Source: Sweltsa coloradensis
Taxonomy: Eukaryota; Arthropoda; Insecta; Plecoptera; Chloroperlidae
Direction of reading: 5' to 3'
DNA: 64,000 nucleotides
Assembly: GCA_024449915.1 (NCBI GenBank)
Contig: JAMZAV010002008.1
Location: forward strand, 58,900 to 122,899
How positions within the stretch are numbered: the stretch's first letter is position 1; every line of letters begins with the position of its first letter. The notes under the pieces were generated by a model that was not told where the DNA came from, made no database searches, and saw only the letters and a program-made list of their open reading frames with translations. Below are positions 23,365 to 35,400 of the stretch, piece by piece. A program made the translations under genes and the position numbers.

Positions 23365-23433
23365 CTCACAGTTACGATTATGGTTAAATTGAAAACTTTA
23401 AAGTTTAGTGTTATACAGAACAGACAATGGAAA

Positions 23434-23439
23434 AATAAA
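23434..23439 (+). terminator. Candidate poly(A) signal of the transporter
   Basis: AATAAA lies 70 bp after the transporter stop codon. It is the first such hexamer downstream. Confidence 0.55.
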
Positions 23440-24179
23440 AATAGAAGAACATTTTTTAGTACTGGCCTAGTGGTTTTTTTCTTCATTAAATCAATTTTAT
23501 GGCAGAAAATTAAGGAGCTTTAGAAGACGTTTAGTTACCCATCCATATCACTATAATATTGACTCCATCAGTTATTAATTAAGGTATAGTCGTAAATACA
23601 ACCATTCCTGTCAGTACAAAATGCATATAGGTCTATAACATGTTACTTCACTAGACAATATCCCGATCAAATCATTTAAATGTTATGTTATTATTCCAAG
23701 CCGCCAAAACATTCAGGTAAACCAAATCTGTAAATTTTAAACGGTGCCATTTTGTAACTGGCAACATTACTAGAACAATGAAGGAAATTAAATTGAACTG
23801 GACAAATGAAGCCACTGGCTGTCTAGCAAATTAAAACTTTATGAATGAAAAGTAGAGGCCATGGAAAAACTTCACAACAGTTCAATTTTTGAGTGTTTGT
23901 GAGAGAAATTTGAACTGTTTGATAGTTTCTGTTAACAACTTCATTGTTTCAATAACTTGTATTGTTATAGTTTGTGTATGTAGTTAAATCTAACAAAAAA
24001 ATGTGTTTGAAGAGAAATTGAATCCTTGGCATGGATTCGGATAATGTTTGGATTAGGGTAATCACAGTATCCGGTAACCGATGTCACCTCTTATAATGAT
24101 ATAGGTCATTTGTTTTGTTTTTGTTGCTTAAGACTATTTGAGACAATGAGTGGCGATAGATGACGAAGGATGATTACGA
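23440..24179. other. Intergenic DNA, no feature recognised
   Basis: AT-rich spacer after the transporter gene. Confidence 0.4.
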
Positions 24180-24425
24180 AAACCCATGCCTTATGCGGGA
24201 TTTGAACCCACGTCCTCGTAGAGCCATACGAGTCGGACCAGCACCCTTATCGTATGTGCCACCGCGGACAGTTTAGCTTTGTTGATTCAGGCGTTGACGG
24301 CGGCTTGAGTTGTGCCCAACAAGACTGGTTTGGCCCACTTTAAAATTAAAGTCCCCACTGAAAATCAGTCATGTGACTTGAAGATTAAATACAATGTTTT
24401 TAAATTTATTTATTTATTTAGAAAA
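24180..24425. repeat. tRNA-like SINE head (-) next to a family S 3' part (+)
   Basis: On the minus strand 24180-24262 shows an A-box-like TGGCACATACGATAAGGG and B-box GGGTTCAAATCCC. On the plus strand 24280-24400 has TTGTTGATTCAGGCGTTGA and CCCCACTGAAAATCAGTCAT, parts of family S. The opposed orientations suggest two adjacent insertions. The tRNA-like part lacks a matching acceptor stem. Confidence 0.5.
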
Positions 24426-25990
24426 TTTACATATTATATACAAAACATCTTAAATAGCTAGTCCTAGTAGTAACTTTCAAAACATTTGTACTAAGTAGAC
24501 CCACTATCATTTATACTTGGTTTATTAGAATGACCAATCAGACTAACAAAATGATATACAAACACAAACAAATACAAAAAATAACATAGTATGTAATAAG
24601 ATAACTGAAAATGATAATAGATAGAATGTAACCATTAAGCCTTGAGCAGTAGGAGATACTTGATTGATTGATTAGATAAGACCATTAAATAAATGCTAAT
24701 CCCTCAATAATTCAAACCAAGTATTGTTTAGTTCAACCTACATAGTCACGAAGGCTATACATACAGTAGCTCTGGGTATTGGGCTAAGGGCCTAAAGTTA
24801 ATTTTAATTCAATTTATTTAATTTAAATGCGTTTCTAGGGGAACATGGGAATTTTTTAGAGAGGTTTTAAAAGCTGTTGTGACATTTTTTTAAAACAATT
24901 TGTTTCCTTGACAATTATGTTTATCATGCAAACAAGTGAACACTTAAAGATGCTATGCTTTGAGAGTCAGTAGGCCCCTGCAACCAAAAGACATTTGACA
25001 ATTTGGCATTGATTACATTACATCCACTAACTAGTAGACTTGATGGGACGAGTGCTTTTCGGCATTAGCAAAGAAGACATCAACATGATTAAGCAGAATT
25101 GAGCTAGATTATAGCTCCTACAGATATGAAATATTACCCTAATAGGATAATACTACTGGAAACGTTGTTACGTATTAGCTTGAAGGGGATCAATTAAAGC
25201 CTCATTGACAACTAGTTTTTAGGCGCATAAAACCTTGTGCGGCGGCCGCATAAGGTCTAGTCGTATTGAATCCAGGGCAATTCGTTATCACAAGCCACCT
25301 TATTTATGCCTTACGACCAGTTGACAGGGCCGGCTTAAGGCGTCCGCGACTGCGGCACAACTCGATAGGCGGCGCCGCGACGTTATACACAGAATTTTGT
25401 AAATTGATATAGGAATAGATAATCATAATAGTAATTGCAAAATAAAAATATCATAAACCTAGGTATGAAATAATTTTAAGATAAAGTAAATATTACACTG
25501 ATTCACTTTGTGTAAAGTTAGAGGCAACGGCATCAATGTCTACCATATGTATGAACTCATAACTTGAATAGTACTATATTTTACATGGTCTTAGTGGAGT
25601 TGCGATCAACAGAGATGATTTCAATTTTACTGTTTCCCTAGATAAAAAGTATCCTGCTTTGTTTTTGCTCTCTACCAGCCAATTGACTAAAAATAAAAAT
25701 AATGTTATTTTCATGGAATCATCAAAATATCTAAACTTAAACAATGCTACGGTTTTGAGTTCAATCGAATTTACATAGATTGCACTTTAACGCAAATTTA
25801 AGTCTTTTATAGATTTACTTCACTGTTCCGAAAATAAGGTTAAATTCAAAACTATTTTGCAATCAAGACCGGCTACGCTTTTTAGGGCACTAAAAGAAAA
25901 TTAATATTTGGTCTTCAAAATCGCACTTGTAACGTATATTTTTAATGCTCTACATGCAGTGTGGTGCAGAAGTTTAAAAGAAGAGAAGAG
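24426..25990. other. Intergenic DNA, no gene seen
   Basis: AT-rich. CAGGGCCGGCTTAAGGCG at 25326 resembles a hAT end, but no convincing partner end or duplication was found. Confidence 0.35.
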
Positions 25991-25994
25991 TTTA

Positions 25995-26095
25995 ATGAAT
26001 GTCCCCCACTGAAAATCAGTTCTGTGACTGAGTGGGTAGACTCTAAATACGATTTTTATTTTTATTTTTATTTAATACTAGGCCGCTTCGCGAAC
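25995..26095 (+). repeat. SINE family S 3' domain, truncated copy
   Basis: TGTCCCCCACTGAAAATCAG...TGTGACTGAGTGGGTAGACT followed by CTAAATACG and a (TTTTTA)n tail. Only the 3' domain is present. Confidence 0.65.
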
Positions 26096-26519
26096 GCTTT
26101 TTACAGTCGCGTGCATGGGTGACTTCTGCCTTATACTTGACGCGTGATTTTCATAGAACTGTATCATTCTGTGATTGTAACCAAATGTGTCACAGAGTAA
26201 GTCCCAAGAAAATTTTGTCCCTATCGCAGTAGTATATCCATTGGTTCAGCAGCAGAGAGCTAACTAACAAATGAAATTGCATACAAAAAAGAATAAAATA
26301 ATAAGTACGATTTTGATTAGAAATATTTATTCAATTGTACCCAAATTCATGGCATATCTACATAAAGGTTTTGAAGGTTCCCTTAATTAAAAAAAATCAA
26401 GATCAGATTATCCACTTTCCCAAAAGAGAGCGATAAAGAAGACAACAAATTGTACTAAAAATCGAGAAAAAAAATCATGAATTTACGATTTTGAAATATT
26501 GCAAATTTGTTTATACATA

Positions 26520-26660
26520 GGCCGAACGAGGTAGCTCACTGCATGAATTCTGATTTAACAGATCATTGGTTTGATAACCGACTTCGTCAAAAGCAATCCT
26601 GACTGAAAGTTGTGCATATTAAGTAATGTAGTTCACCCAAAGGACAGTTAGGGCATAGGC
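26520..26660 (+). repeat. tRNA-like SINE fragment
   Basis: GAGGTAGCTCACTGCATG (A-box-like) and TTGGTTTGATAACCGAC (B-box-like) are spaced as in a tRNA. Acceptor stem pairing is absent. Confidence 0.4.
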
Positions 26661-27659
26661 ACCGTTTTTAGTACCCGCGGACAATATAAAATACCCACAA
26701 GCCGGACCTGCCAGTTGACAACATACCAATTGAAACTGGTAGGAAAAGGAAAAGAAAAGGTAAAAACTTACGCTTTAAGACTTACACCTTGTCTTACGAT
26801 CAATTGTGAACTACATGTTTATGAAACCGATAATAATGCATCCGAAAGAAAATATTATTTAAAAAGGCGGAAAAAAAGACATGTTGATGATACATGTTAA
26901 TAAACACTATTTAAAGTAGGCCAGTTTACAATATATCCTGTACCTCATAGTCATTCATTTAAGTCATAGAAAACACATTGTATTTGTATGTCACCCAGAC
27001 TTACTAAATTTACAAATTTGGCATTCCTACAAGTTCTATAGATAGGGCCTATGGCCCTGTAGTGTGTATCTTAACTTAATGCTGAAGAGATGTCTGTGGT
27101 GTGTGTGTGGGATGTTGTAATCTCAGTTTGATTGAACTAAACATTTAAGGCAGATACCTGATAAAAATGTCAGCTTTTAAAAGGAACCACTTTTTTAAAC
27201 AAATGCATTATGGTACTCTCACAAAAAGTAATTGAGCTTGATCTGAAAGTTAAAAAGTAGGAAACCACATTTTTGCAATGATTTTTACATAAAATGTCTT
27301 GAAGTACAATTTTACAAGAGTTCTGTTAATAATCACCGCTAGCAGTGGAGTATGTATTTCTGCATAAGGTAATATTATTAACATAATATCTAGAGGTTAT
27401 CTCAAGAATCGAACAAAATGTACTCTACTGACATTTGTCATCGGTAAAAAAGTGGTATCGGTAGGGCCTACATCCCTATTTAATAATATGGAATTCACAC
27501 ATAATTCTCAATAAACACATAGGCTACTTTATTCAAGAAATGCAATTGAAGGTCTGAGAGCATTAGTCACTAATGAGCCCCCCCACTAGCACCCCACTAA
27601 TGATTAGTGGTCTATCCGACAAAAATTGATACAAAAAAATTGTACAAACAATGGTACAA
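26661..27659. other. Intergenic DNA, no feature recognised
   Basis: AT-rich. No supported ORF, RNA or TIR pair. Confidence 0.35.
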
Positions 27660-28022
27660 AACTAATTTGATTTGATCTGATTTGGACTAAAGTCCATCAG
27701 TTCTTGTCTTAGGAGTTTGTAAACGGTGACTTTGGAGCCGTCCTAGCAACGAAGCACATAATTCAGAGTTGTTCTGAATTGGCCTTGTTGATTCTGGCGT
27801 TGATCCGCAGGTGTTCGCACTGTCCATACCACTGATTGCTAAATTTCCTATTAAAAAATATCGATCTTTGGTTGGTTATCGGCTTATCGCTCACTCGTCG
27901 ATTGCGTCGGGGCCTACAGGGTTGGCTTGGTCGCTTTGATTTACTGTTCCCCACTGAAAATCAGTTATATAACTGAGTGGGTAGACTCTAAAATACAATT
28001 GATTTATTATTTATTATTTATT
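27660..28022 (+). repeat. SINE family S, copy lacking the tRNA head
   Basis: It begins in the body (GATTTGGACTAAAGTCCATC) and reads through CACATAATTCAGAGTTGTTC, CTCACTCGTCGATTG, GGGTTGGCTTGGTCGC and the 3' domain CCCCACTGAAAATCAGTTAT...GAGTGGGTAGACTC to a TTTATT tail. It gives the uninterrupted body for comparison with the split copy at 11425-14050. Confidence 0.75.
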
Positions 28023-28625
28023 AATGGTTTCTGGTGTAGACAACTAATGCTCTCAGCCCTTCAATTATTGTAGAACATCTTTTGAAATGCAATAAAACTA
28101 TGAAAAACACAGCCTGTACAAAGTACGAGGTAAGATTGCAAGGTTTACTAAATCTCCAATAAATCTCGCTATTAAAGCGCCCTAAAACTACTACCACTCC
28201 AAGCGGAATTTTGGGGAACCTTGAGCGTGGAGATTTTGACACACCTTGGTCACTGCCATGCATTCACCACCTTACATTCAAAACATGATTCGATAAAAAT
28301 TATTTGTTCAAGAACAAAAGCCATTGTGGTTAAATTAAATGTGTTATTCTCATGCTATTATTAATTTATTATTTCTTGAGAATTTAAATCGTAACGGATT
28401 TTGCTGAAAATATTAATAGCACCCCCAATACTGGTCTCGGATGTTTGTTTAAAATTTTAGCTCAGTCTGTACAGCGGTTCGGCCGTTTTTTAACTCACTC
28501 ACTCACACACTGACTCACTCACTCACACAGGAACAGAGAACATATCATTTGAGTTGAATAGTAATGATTGGTAGGCTACCATAAATTTTTTTTTTAAATA
28601 CCGTGATGAAAATGACAACCAAACC
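28023..28625. repeat. Repeat-like spacer with TCAC tandem run
   Basis: GCGGTTCGGCCGTTTTTTAA is followed at about 28494-28531 by tandem TCAC/ACTC units. This looks like part of a dispersed repeat, but its limits cannot be set. The segment has no supported gene. Confidence 0.35.
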
Positions 28626-28907
28626 TCACCAGCCATCTACTAGGTCCATATCGTCATCATCTCCCCAATCACTCTCGAAGAAATCACTATTATTGCCCCA
28701 ATTGAGACCATGATCAAAGTCATCTGAGTCCATATCATTATCATCATCACTAGTATCCAAGTTGCTGCTGGGGGAACATGGCGTCTGATGTTCAGTATCA
28801 GTATCTTTTTCATCACTTTCCGAGTCAGAGTAGCAGGCTAGTGAGTCTTGAAAACAGGACGAAGGCTTGTTAAAGTTTGCCTTGAAAGGTTTTCTTTTCC
28901 GAAACAT
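28626..28907 (-). CDS. Small acidic protein or exon, unrecognised
   Basis: The ORF starts MFRKRKPFKANFNKPSSC with a basic N-terminus. A serine- and aspartate-rich stretch follows (SDSESDEKDTDTE, DTSDDDNDMDSDDF), and it ends with SDWGDDDDMDLVDGW, 93 residues in all. A longer start would add a hydrophobic stretch (LILILILT) that lies before a possible acceptor TTGACTAG, so the internal ATG is preferred. Codons 'GGC TG|GTGAGG' at the 3' end also form a good donor, so this may be an internal or first exon of a minus-strand gene whose other exons I could not find. I do not recognise the family. Such acidic tracts occur in nuclear proteins, but that is only a loose association. Confidence 0.35.
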   Translation of the reverse strand: MFRKRKPFKANFNKPSSCFQDSLACYSDSESDEKDTDTEHQTPCSPSSNLDTSDDDNDMDSDDFDHGLNWGNNSDFFESDWGDDDDMDLVDGW

Positions 28908-29238
28908 TGTTTGTAGACACCTAGTCAAGATCAAAATCAAAATTAGACAAACATCAGTCACTGTTTTGTGTACAATTTGTTTTGTAATTTAATAAAATAA
29001 ATAAAATAAATAAATAAAATTTAATATTTTGTAATAACAGATTTACTTTTCGTTTTCCTTCATAATGGGTCGAAGTCTATCTAAATTTAAGCCCAGACCA
29101 AGCCCAAATTGCGACAGAATCAATTATGGTACTAATCGATTTAGAAAAAAACTCCAACACTCAAGTCCTCTAAAATACAAACATGGTGTTTGGGTCAAAT
29201 CATCCCCTGAATCAAAAAGAAACATCAACTTCAACAAT

Positions 29239-29386
29239 CAGTAGCGTAGCTAGGAATTCAAGGTTGCATTCAAGGGTGCAAAGCTGCTCAATGGGCTTCC
29301 TTGCCCCCCTCTTGCCGTAGGCACCCTTGAGGGCCCTCAATCTCTCGGGGCTCGGGCACAACTTCACCCCCTATCCTACGCCCCTG
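29239..29386. mobile_element. Short hAT-like MITE (CAGTAGCGTAGCTAGG)
   Basis: Left end CAGTAGCGTAGCTAGG and right end CCTATCCTACGCCCCTG are diverged inverted repeats of a common hAT type. The flanks TCAACAAT and TCAAAATT share 6 of 8 bases. The interior is GC-rich (GGGCCCTCAA). Confidence 0.55.
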
Positions 29387-30239
29387 TCAAAATTGGTATT
29401 TGCATTGAATGTGCTTTTCATAAAATGTAGCACAATTAAGACTGTTTGCCAAGCTCGGGCCAACTTATTTTACAATGTGAAATGACCATTTAAAAAAACG
29501 CTCGATCGTCAAATCCAGCTAATTTCACATACAGAACGTACTGCTTTTTTACCTTTAATTTTCATCCAAAAATCTGCATTTTTGAGAGGCTGTTCATAAA
29601 ATATGAGGGCGTGTCTCTATCAAAGCCGATTTGGAAATTTCAAATAATTGTCTGTTACACATATTGGGAAATTACTACAAATTAACTGTTTGGTGCCATA
29701 TTTACGGTCAGTTTATAAGAAAAGTGAGCAGTATTTGGAAAATGTGCCTTGATACCAACTATTACACATTCTTACTTAACATTTTGGTGCAAACCACAAC
29801 CCGATAGGACAAATGATAGAGCTTCCAAGTGATCCGGACTTTACCTTTGCGTTCTGCGTCAAGCCTGGTTTTCTCGAGTTTAGCCAACAGTCTTAACCGA
29901 CTGAGATGGATTTTTTAATTTCTGGGTTGATTTCAATAAAATGTAAAAACTAGTATCGATAGGTAGTTTTAAAGTCAGCAGCAGTGAATTAAGACTGTTG
30001 GACAAGAAAGCCATGGCAAGGCAATCCAGGCTTTAATGCGGAATCCATGTGTTTATTCTGTATGGAACTCTTGTGTACATAGATGGTTTAGGAAGGATAT
30101 GCGGTTGTCTCAATCCGAGCACAATTACATAATATTGCTTATTATTTAAATGACTGATAGTACCTACATGTGTCATAATAGTGATAATTTGCCAAGCATA
30201 ATAATATGTAGGAGACATGTACGTATTTGAAATGTGGAA
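29387..30239. other. Intergenic DNA, no feature recognised
   Basis: No supported ORF, RNA or repeat boundary. Confidence 0.35.
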
Positions 30240-30247
30240 ATGTTTTC

Positions 30248-30558
30248 CCAGTCTTGGGGAGAAGCGCGCTACAAGTAGCGCGCTACATGTAGCATGCTAC
30301 TTTTACGTGTAGCGGAGCCAGTAGCGCGCTACTTTATTAAGGGGGCATATTGTAGCGGTAGCATGCTACAATTTTTGTAGCGTTAGCGTGATATTTGCGC
30401 TACTTTTTAAGTTCCGGGGCCAGCAGTCCCAGTACCACGTAAAGTCAAAAGTCGGCACTGCAAACTAACTTGTAACGCCCGCCGCGCCACGTCATGTGCT
30501 CGCCGTGTAGACCGGCCCGTAATCTCGTCTCACTTCCACACCATCTCCCTCCCTCGCT

Positions 30559-30606
<48 letters not shown>

Positions 30607-31337
30607 GCGTCGTCCGAAAGATGCGAGCGATCGCCGATCTGTCACATCGGTTGAGCTGACTTTACCAAAATATTGCAGTGATTAGATTGCGTGGTGCATC
30701 TTGAGTGCTATTTCAGGGTCGTAAACAAAGATGTATCCACGATAATTAGAAGTCGTATTATTGATTAAGAGCATAAGCCGCTCAATAATTACGCCAATCG
30801 TCTGAATTGCATATTAAAATGAAGTGATTAGTGTCATATATCCCTCCTCCCTTGGGACATTCCAGGCTATATCGCTATTGTACGGCACCAGTAAGCCTAT
30901 TCCGAACCTTGTTTGTCGCATTCTTCTGCAGTGATTCCGCGAAAAACACGTTCTTGAAAATAAGAAATGCAATATGAATGTTGATCATTAGGCCTAGACT
31001 AGGGCCTAGCCTAGCCTACGTTAAAAGGACGCCTTCTATCACAATGGAAACCGAAACTATGTGCTTTTGATGATAGATCACGATCGAGTTGATATAAATG
31101 GAGTTAAAAATCATCGCGGCACGACGTCAAAAGGCTGTAAAAACGGGATAATTTGGGGTCTCGACGATCCCCGATTAAACGGCAACATGTAGCGGAAAAG
31201 TAGCGCGCTATATTTCGTGAGTAGCGCAAATGTAGCGTCGCTACATCTGAAAAAAAGTAGCGAAAAAGTAGCGAAGCTACTACGCTGTAGCGTTAGCGAT
31301 AGCATGCTACTTTTAAAAAGTAGCGACCCCAAGACTG
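30248..31337. mobile_element. hAT-type element with TAGCGCGCTAC subterminal repeats, 8-bp TSD
   Basis: Ends CAGTCTTGGGG and CCCCAAGACTG are inverted and flanked by the perfect 8-bp repeat ATGTTTTC at 30240-30247 and 31338-31345, with one extra C on the left. Both subterminal zones carry many copies of palindromic TAGCGCGCTAC and TAGCATGCTA. The interior holds a CT microsatellite and no transposase. Confidence 0.82.
30566..30603. repeat. CT dinucleotide microsatellite
   Basis: About 19 CT units lie inside the hAT-type element. The ORFs that cross it on both strands are low-complexity artefacts. Confidence 0.9.
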
Positions 31338-31345
31338 ATGTTTTC

Positions 31346-31938
31346 TGATAGTTATAGAGACATGCACACTGAAAGCGTACTCTAAATACGAATTTATTTA
31401 TTTATATCCTTCCTGAAAAATATCCTGCAGTTTCAATTGGTTTACGTGAAAATTAGAGGTAACAAAAAATGTATGTGAAATTTGCTGGAGTTGGCTACCA
31501 AACAATTTTTAAATGGATATTTAGCATTGGCAGTCTGGGCAGATATTAAAGACAGGATCAAAGATGCTACACCTAAAACGAGACACGATCATGGTCAGAA
31601 AGTGTTTTTACTTAGATATAACACGGATGTTGGGAACCACTCATTTGTGAGTTGATACTTGAAATTAGAAAATGGCATGACCTTGATTAAAATATATGTT
31701 CAAGTTCAACCCTCTACATACAAGAACTGAGCTGTGTTTAAGGAGAAAATTTATTAATAAGTTAACGCGTTGTGACGTTTATGTATTTTATGTAAATAAC
31801 TAATTTAAGTAAGTTTTAAACTAGGCTTACTATTGGGAATGATGTATTATAATGATGTAAAATAGTAAAAATACTATTCCAATCAATACTATTCTGTTTA
31901 CGAGTGAAAGAGCTCTAAACTTGAATAAACAAATAGGG
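31346..31938. other. Region downstream of the Kelch gene
   Basis: AT-rich; the 3' UTR of the minus-strand Kelch gene probably lies here. CTCTAAATACGAATTTATTT at 31380 resembles a SINE family S tail. Confidence 0.35.
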
Positions 31939-32238
31939 CTAGTAATACAAAAAAAAAACAGTTGAAATAATAATGAGAACACCAGACCTGGGCTGAAGAG
32001 ATGGGATATCAGAGTAATAATCCGATCGAGTGTACTTCTTTGCTGCCGGGATAACAGTAATTCCATGTTTGAGCTGATGCCCAGCGAATGGTAACAGCAT
32101 ACGTCCACACTTGCTCCAAAAGTTGTACTTTTCGTCGTATACTTCAACATAGCAGTATTTGTTACTGACCCAACAACTTTTCATATTGTCAGTAAGTGCA
32201 TACAACTTGTCGTTGATGACGTGGAGCGAGGTGTTGAT
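31939..32238 (-). CDS. Kelch gene coding exon 4 (stop)
   Basis: A long T tract plus CCAG precedes INTSLHVINDKLYALTDN, then VEVYDEKYNFWSK. It ends in a hydrophobic tail GVLIIISTVFFLYY and TAG. A weak donor-like CAG/GTCTGG just before the tail means that this ending could be intron read-through. Confidence 0.72.
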   Translation of the reverse strand: MNTSLHVINDKLYALTDNMKSCWVSNKYCYVEVYDEKYNFWSKCGRMLLPFAGHQLKHGITVIPAAKKYTRSDYYSDIPSLQPRSGVLIIISTVFFLYY

Positions 32239-32434
32239 CTGGAAAAAAAAACGAAAAAGGGTAACTATAGCTAGCTACATCTAAATGATAATATGCAATT
32301 ACTAATTAATCTAGAAATTTATTAAGATATGTCTTATGGTTCTATTATAATTACAGTAAATATGAACTAAGTTCAAATTGAAAATACAAGCACGGATACA
32401 GAGGTACCCACGATATAGTGTGTACCCAAAATAA

Positions 32435-32477
<43 letters not shown>

Positions 32478-35400
32478 AGGGGGAGTGATGGAATTATGGC
32501 AAATGATTGTTTTGTTATTGAGCATGTTTGGTTTGAGGATAGTGTTAATAATACTATCAATAATGATACTGATCCGTACTAAATGCGGCGGAACCGCGGA
32601 AACCTGGACCATGGGAGATAGAGAAGAAAATCAGATTCTAGCACCAGAGATGAGATTTCCGAGGTGCAGAGTGGGCAAGACAAGAAGGGACAAAATCAGT
32701 AGGACTAAACGAAAATTAGAGAAAAGATTGGTGTAGAGAAGGATGGTTTGAACATGGATGAGATGGTTTGGACATAATATTAAAATAATGACGGGAGAAT
32801 TAAATTGTTATTTTGTAGTCACCAAGTACTTAAGTTTAATTGATTATTTAAAAAGTCTGTTAGTGTTAACTTAATTAAATTTATATTTTATATACATCTA
32901 CACATTATTATCTATGGACAATAACCATGTCTTTTGCAAAAGGATGCCCAAGAAAATGTATGAAGGAGGGATTGAAGGAAAAGTGATGTCTAAACGAGAG
33001 AAATGCTCTAAAAAGAATTTACTATAAAAAAGAAGGGAGGTAACTTTCTTAAGCAAAATAGAGAAGGGGAAGAGATTCAGGGGCAGGGGCAGGAGGAGGA
33101 GGAGGAGGATTCAGGGGCAGGGGCAGGGGAGGAGGAGGAGGAGGAGGAGTGCCATCTCATAATGGGTGATAACTGATAAGGAGACAAAGTGAGGCAAACG
33201 ATTGATTTGAACCGTGTCTACACTATTCTTTCAATAACACTTACTATATGCTTTATTTATTTGATTGTGATGAATTTTTCACAGAACCTAATTTTTATGA
33301 ATTAATATGTGATGGGAATCGTGGAAAGGGACCTTCGGGACTCGTATTTCAAAACACAGGTTTTAATGTCGATTTGAAGTGCATTAAATTTTTCATTTAT
33401 CTTAAGAATTGGCAAAGATATAGTATTTTAACGGAATAATTGGATGAGCGTAGCGAGCGAAGCAAAGATTCCATTTCACTACACTGGAGAAAAAAATCCG
33501 GAATGTTTTTCTTTCTTTCTTTCTTTTTTTTTTGTATTTTTTTGTGTCTGTGAACACGATTCCGGCTAAACCAATACTCCAATTGCGATGAAATTTTATA
33601 GAGGCCTATGAAATCTCTGAACGAAGAACTGCACGGGGGGAAAAATTGACCAAAAATTATTTCTCATGAAAATCGCAATTTTACGATTATTTTTGATTTT
33701 TAAAAAAATTCTTTGACTTATAACATCTACATGCTATATCCGATTGTAATGATTTTTTCACAGAACCTTAATTTTATGAATTAACATATTCGTGTGAAAT
33801 TTGAAAGTAATCGAAAAATTATCTATTAAAAAAATGGCAATTTTACGCTTTTTTCGTTTAAAAAAAAATTACGCTCATCCATCAACGCGGCGGGACTTAA
33901 GCGTTTTCCTAGTAACAATAATAATTTCTTATAATAATAATGGGCAATAAGATGGGCAGTGGGAACAAAAGAAGAGAGTCAGCTGGAAGCAGCAGAAATG
34001 AAGTTTTTAAGAAGTATCAATGGAGTTACAAAGATAGGACAAGATAAGAAGTAATGAAATAAGGAAAGAACTGGGATTGGAGAGATTGAAGTTAAGCTAG
34101 GAAGAGAACGTCTAAGATGGTTTGGACATATGAAAAGGATGGACAGAGAGAGGATTCCAAGACGAGAATTTGAAGCGGCAGAGGAGGGGAAAAGAAGAGT
34201 AGGAAGGCCAAGAGAGAAATGGGAAAGATTAATCCAAGAAGAGGTTGGAAAACGGGATGAAGTGTGAGAGCATGTGGCAAGAGTAAAGCTGTGGGAGGAC
34301 AGAAGAGAGTGGAGTAAATTGGTGGAGAGGAAGGAGTTAGATGATGTGGAAGAAACACTGAGTCTGGCAAGCTTAGTATCTACAGTTTCATGCCCTAGAT
34401 AATGGTGAAAAACCACCACTCAACCCGACATAGTTGGAACTGAGTTATGATGATTATTATTAGGCAATATAAACAAATAATTCTCACTTTAAAACATTTT
34501 TCCTTCTTTTTTTAAATTTGAAGTAATAAATATAATTAGCCTAAAAAATAAAAATTAATAAAATACATTCAAATATTAATAATAATTGGATGAGTGTAGC
34601 AAGCAAAGCAAAGATTCCATTTCAATGCTTTATTTTTTTTTGTATTTTTGTGCGTTTGTTAACTTGATTCCGGCTAACCGATTCTCCAAATGTGATGAAA
34701 TTTTCTGAAGGCCTTCGAAATCTCTGAACTTACAACTGCCACGTTTTTGAGCGCAATTGAAAAATTATTTACTATCATGAAAATCGCAATTTTACGATTT
34801 TTTTAGATTTAAAAAAAAAATCGATTTATAACACCTACATGCTTTATTCGATTGTAATGATTTTTTCACTGAACCTTAATTTCATGAATTTATATATTCG
34901 TGTGAAATTTGAGCGCAATTAAAAAAAAATTCTCATGAAAATCGCAATTTTATGATTTTTTAAAACTTTCTTTTATAACACCTACATGCTTTAAATAGAT
35001 TACGCTCATCCAACAACGCGCCTGAAAAAGCGTTTGCGAAGCTTCCTAGTTTAAAAAATAATTATGTTTGGCGCATTACTTGTAAACTATTGCTTTTCTG
35101 TGGCTTTTAGGATTGGTTCCGAAGGTCCATTTCCGCGATTCCCATCACATATTCGTGTGAAATTTGAGCGTAATCAACAAATTATTTCTTATGAAAATAG
35201 CAATTTTACGATTTTTTAAGATTTTTAAAACATTTCTTCAACTTATAACACCTACATGCTTTATCAGACTGTAATGACTTTTTCACAGAACCTTAATTTT
35301 TTGAATTAATATATTAGTGTGAAATTTGAGCGCAATCGAAAAATAATTTCTCATGAAAATCGCAATTTCAACGTTCAACAAACGTTCATCCAACAACGCG

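Larger units (their letters stand above)
33309..35148. mobile_element. 1.84-kb TIR element inserted into a Helentron-like copy
   Basis: The ends are 30-bp inverted repeats with two mismatches: GTGATGGGAATCGTGGAAAG.. on the left; the right end read inward is GTGATGGGAATCGCGGAAAT... It is flanked by a 4-bp ATAT duplication. The left flank GAATTA-ATAT and right flank ATAT-TCGTGTG are two halves of the Helentron-like core unit GAATTAATATTCGTGTGAAA. Inside lie Helentron-like copies B and C and a non-LTR RT fragment. No transposase is seen. Confidence 0.7.

Noticed and set aside
25326..25880. hAT element starting CAGGGCCGGCTTAAGG
   Set aside because: No matching right end or 8-bp duplication could be found.
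33979..34419. Minus-strand ORF of 146 codons
   Set aside because: It is the antisense shadow of a plus-strand non-LTR RT fragment with clear RLRWFGHMKRM and GRPREKWE motifs.
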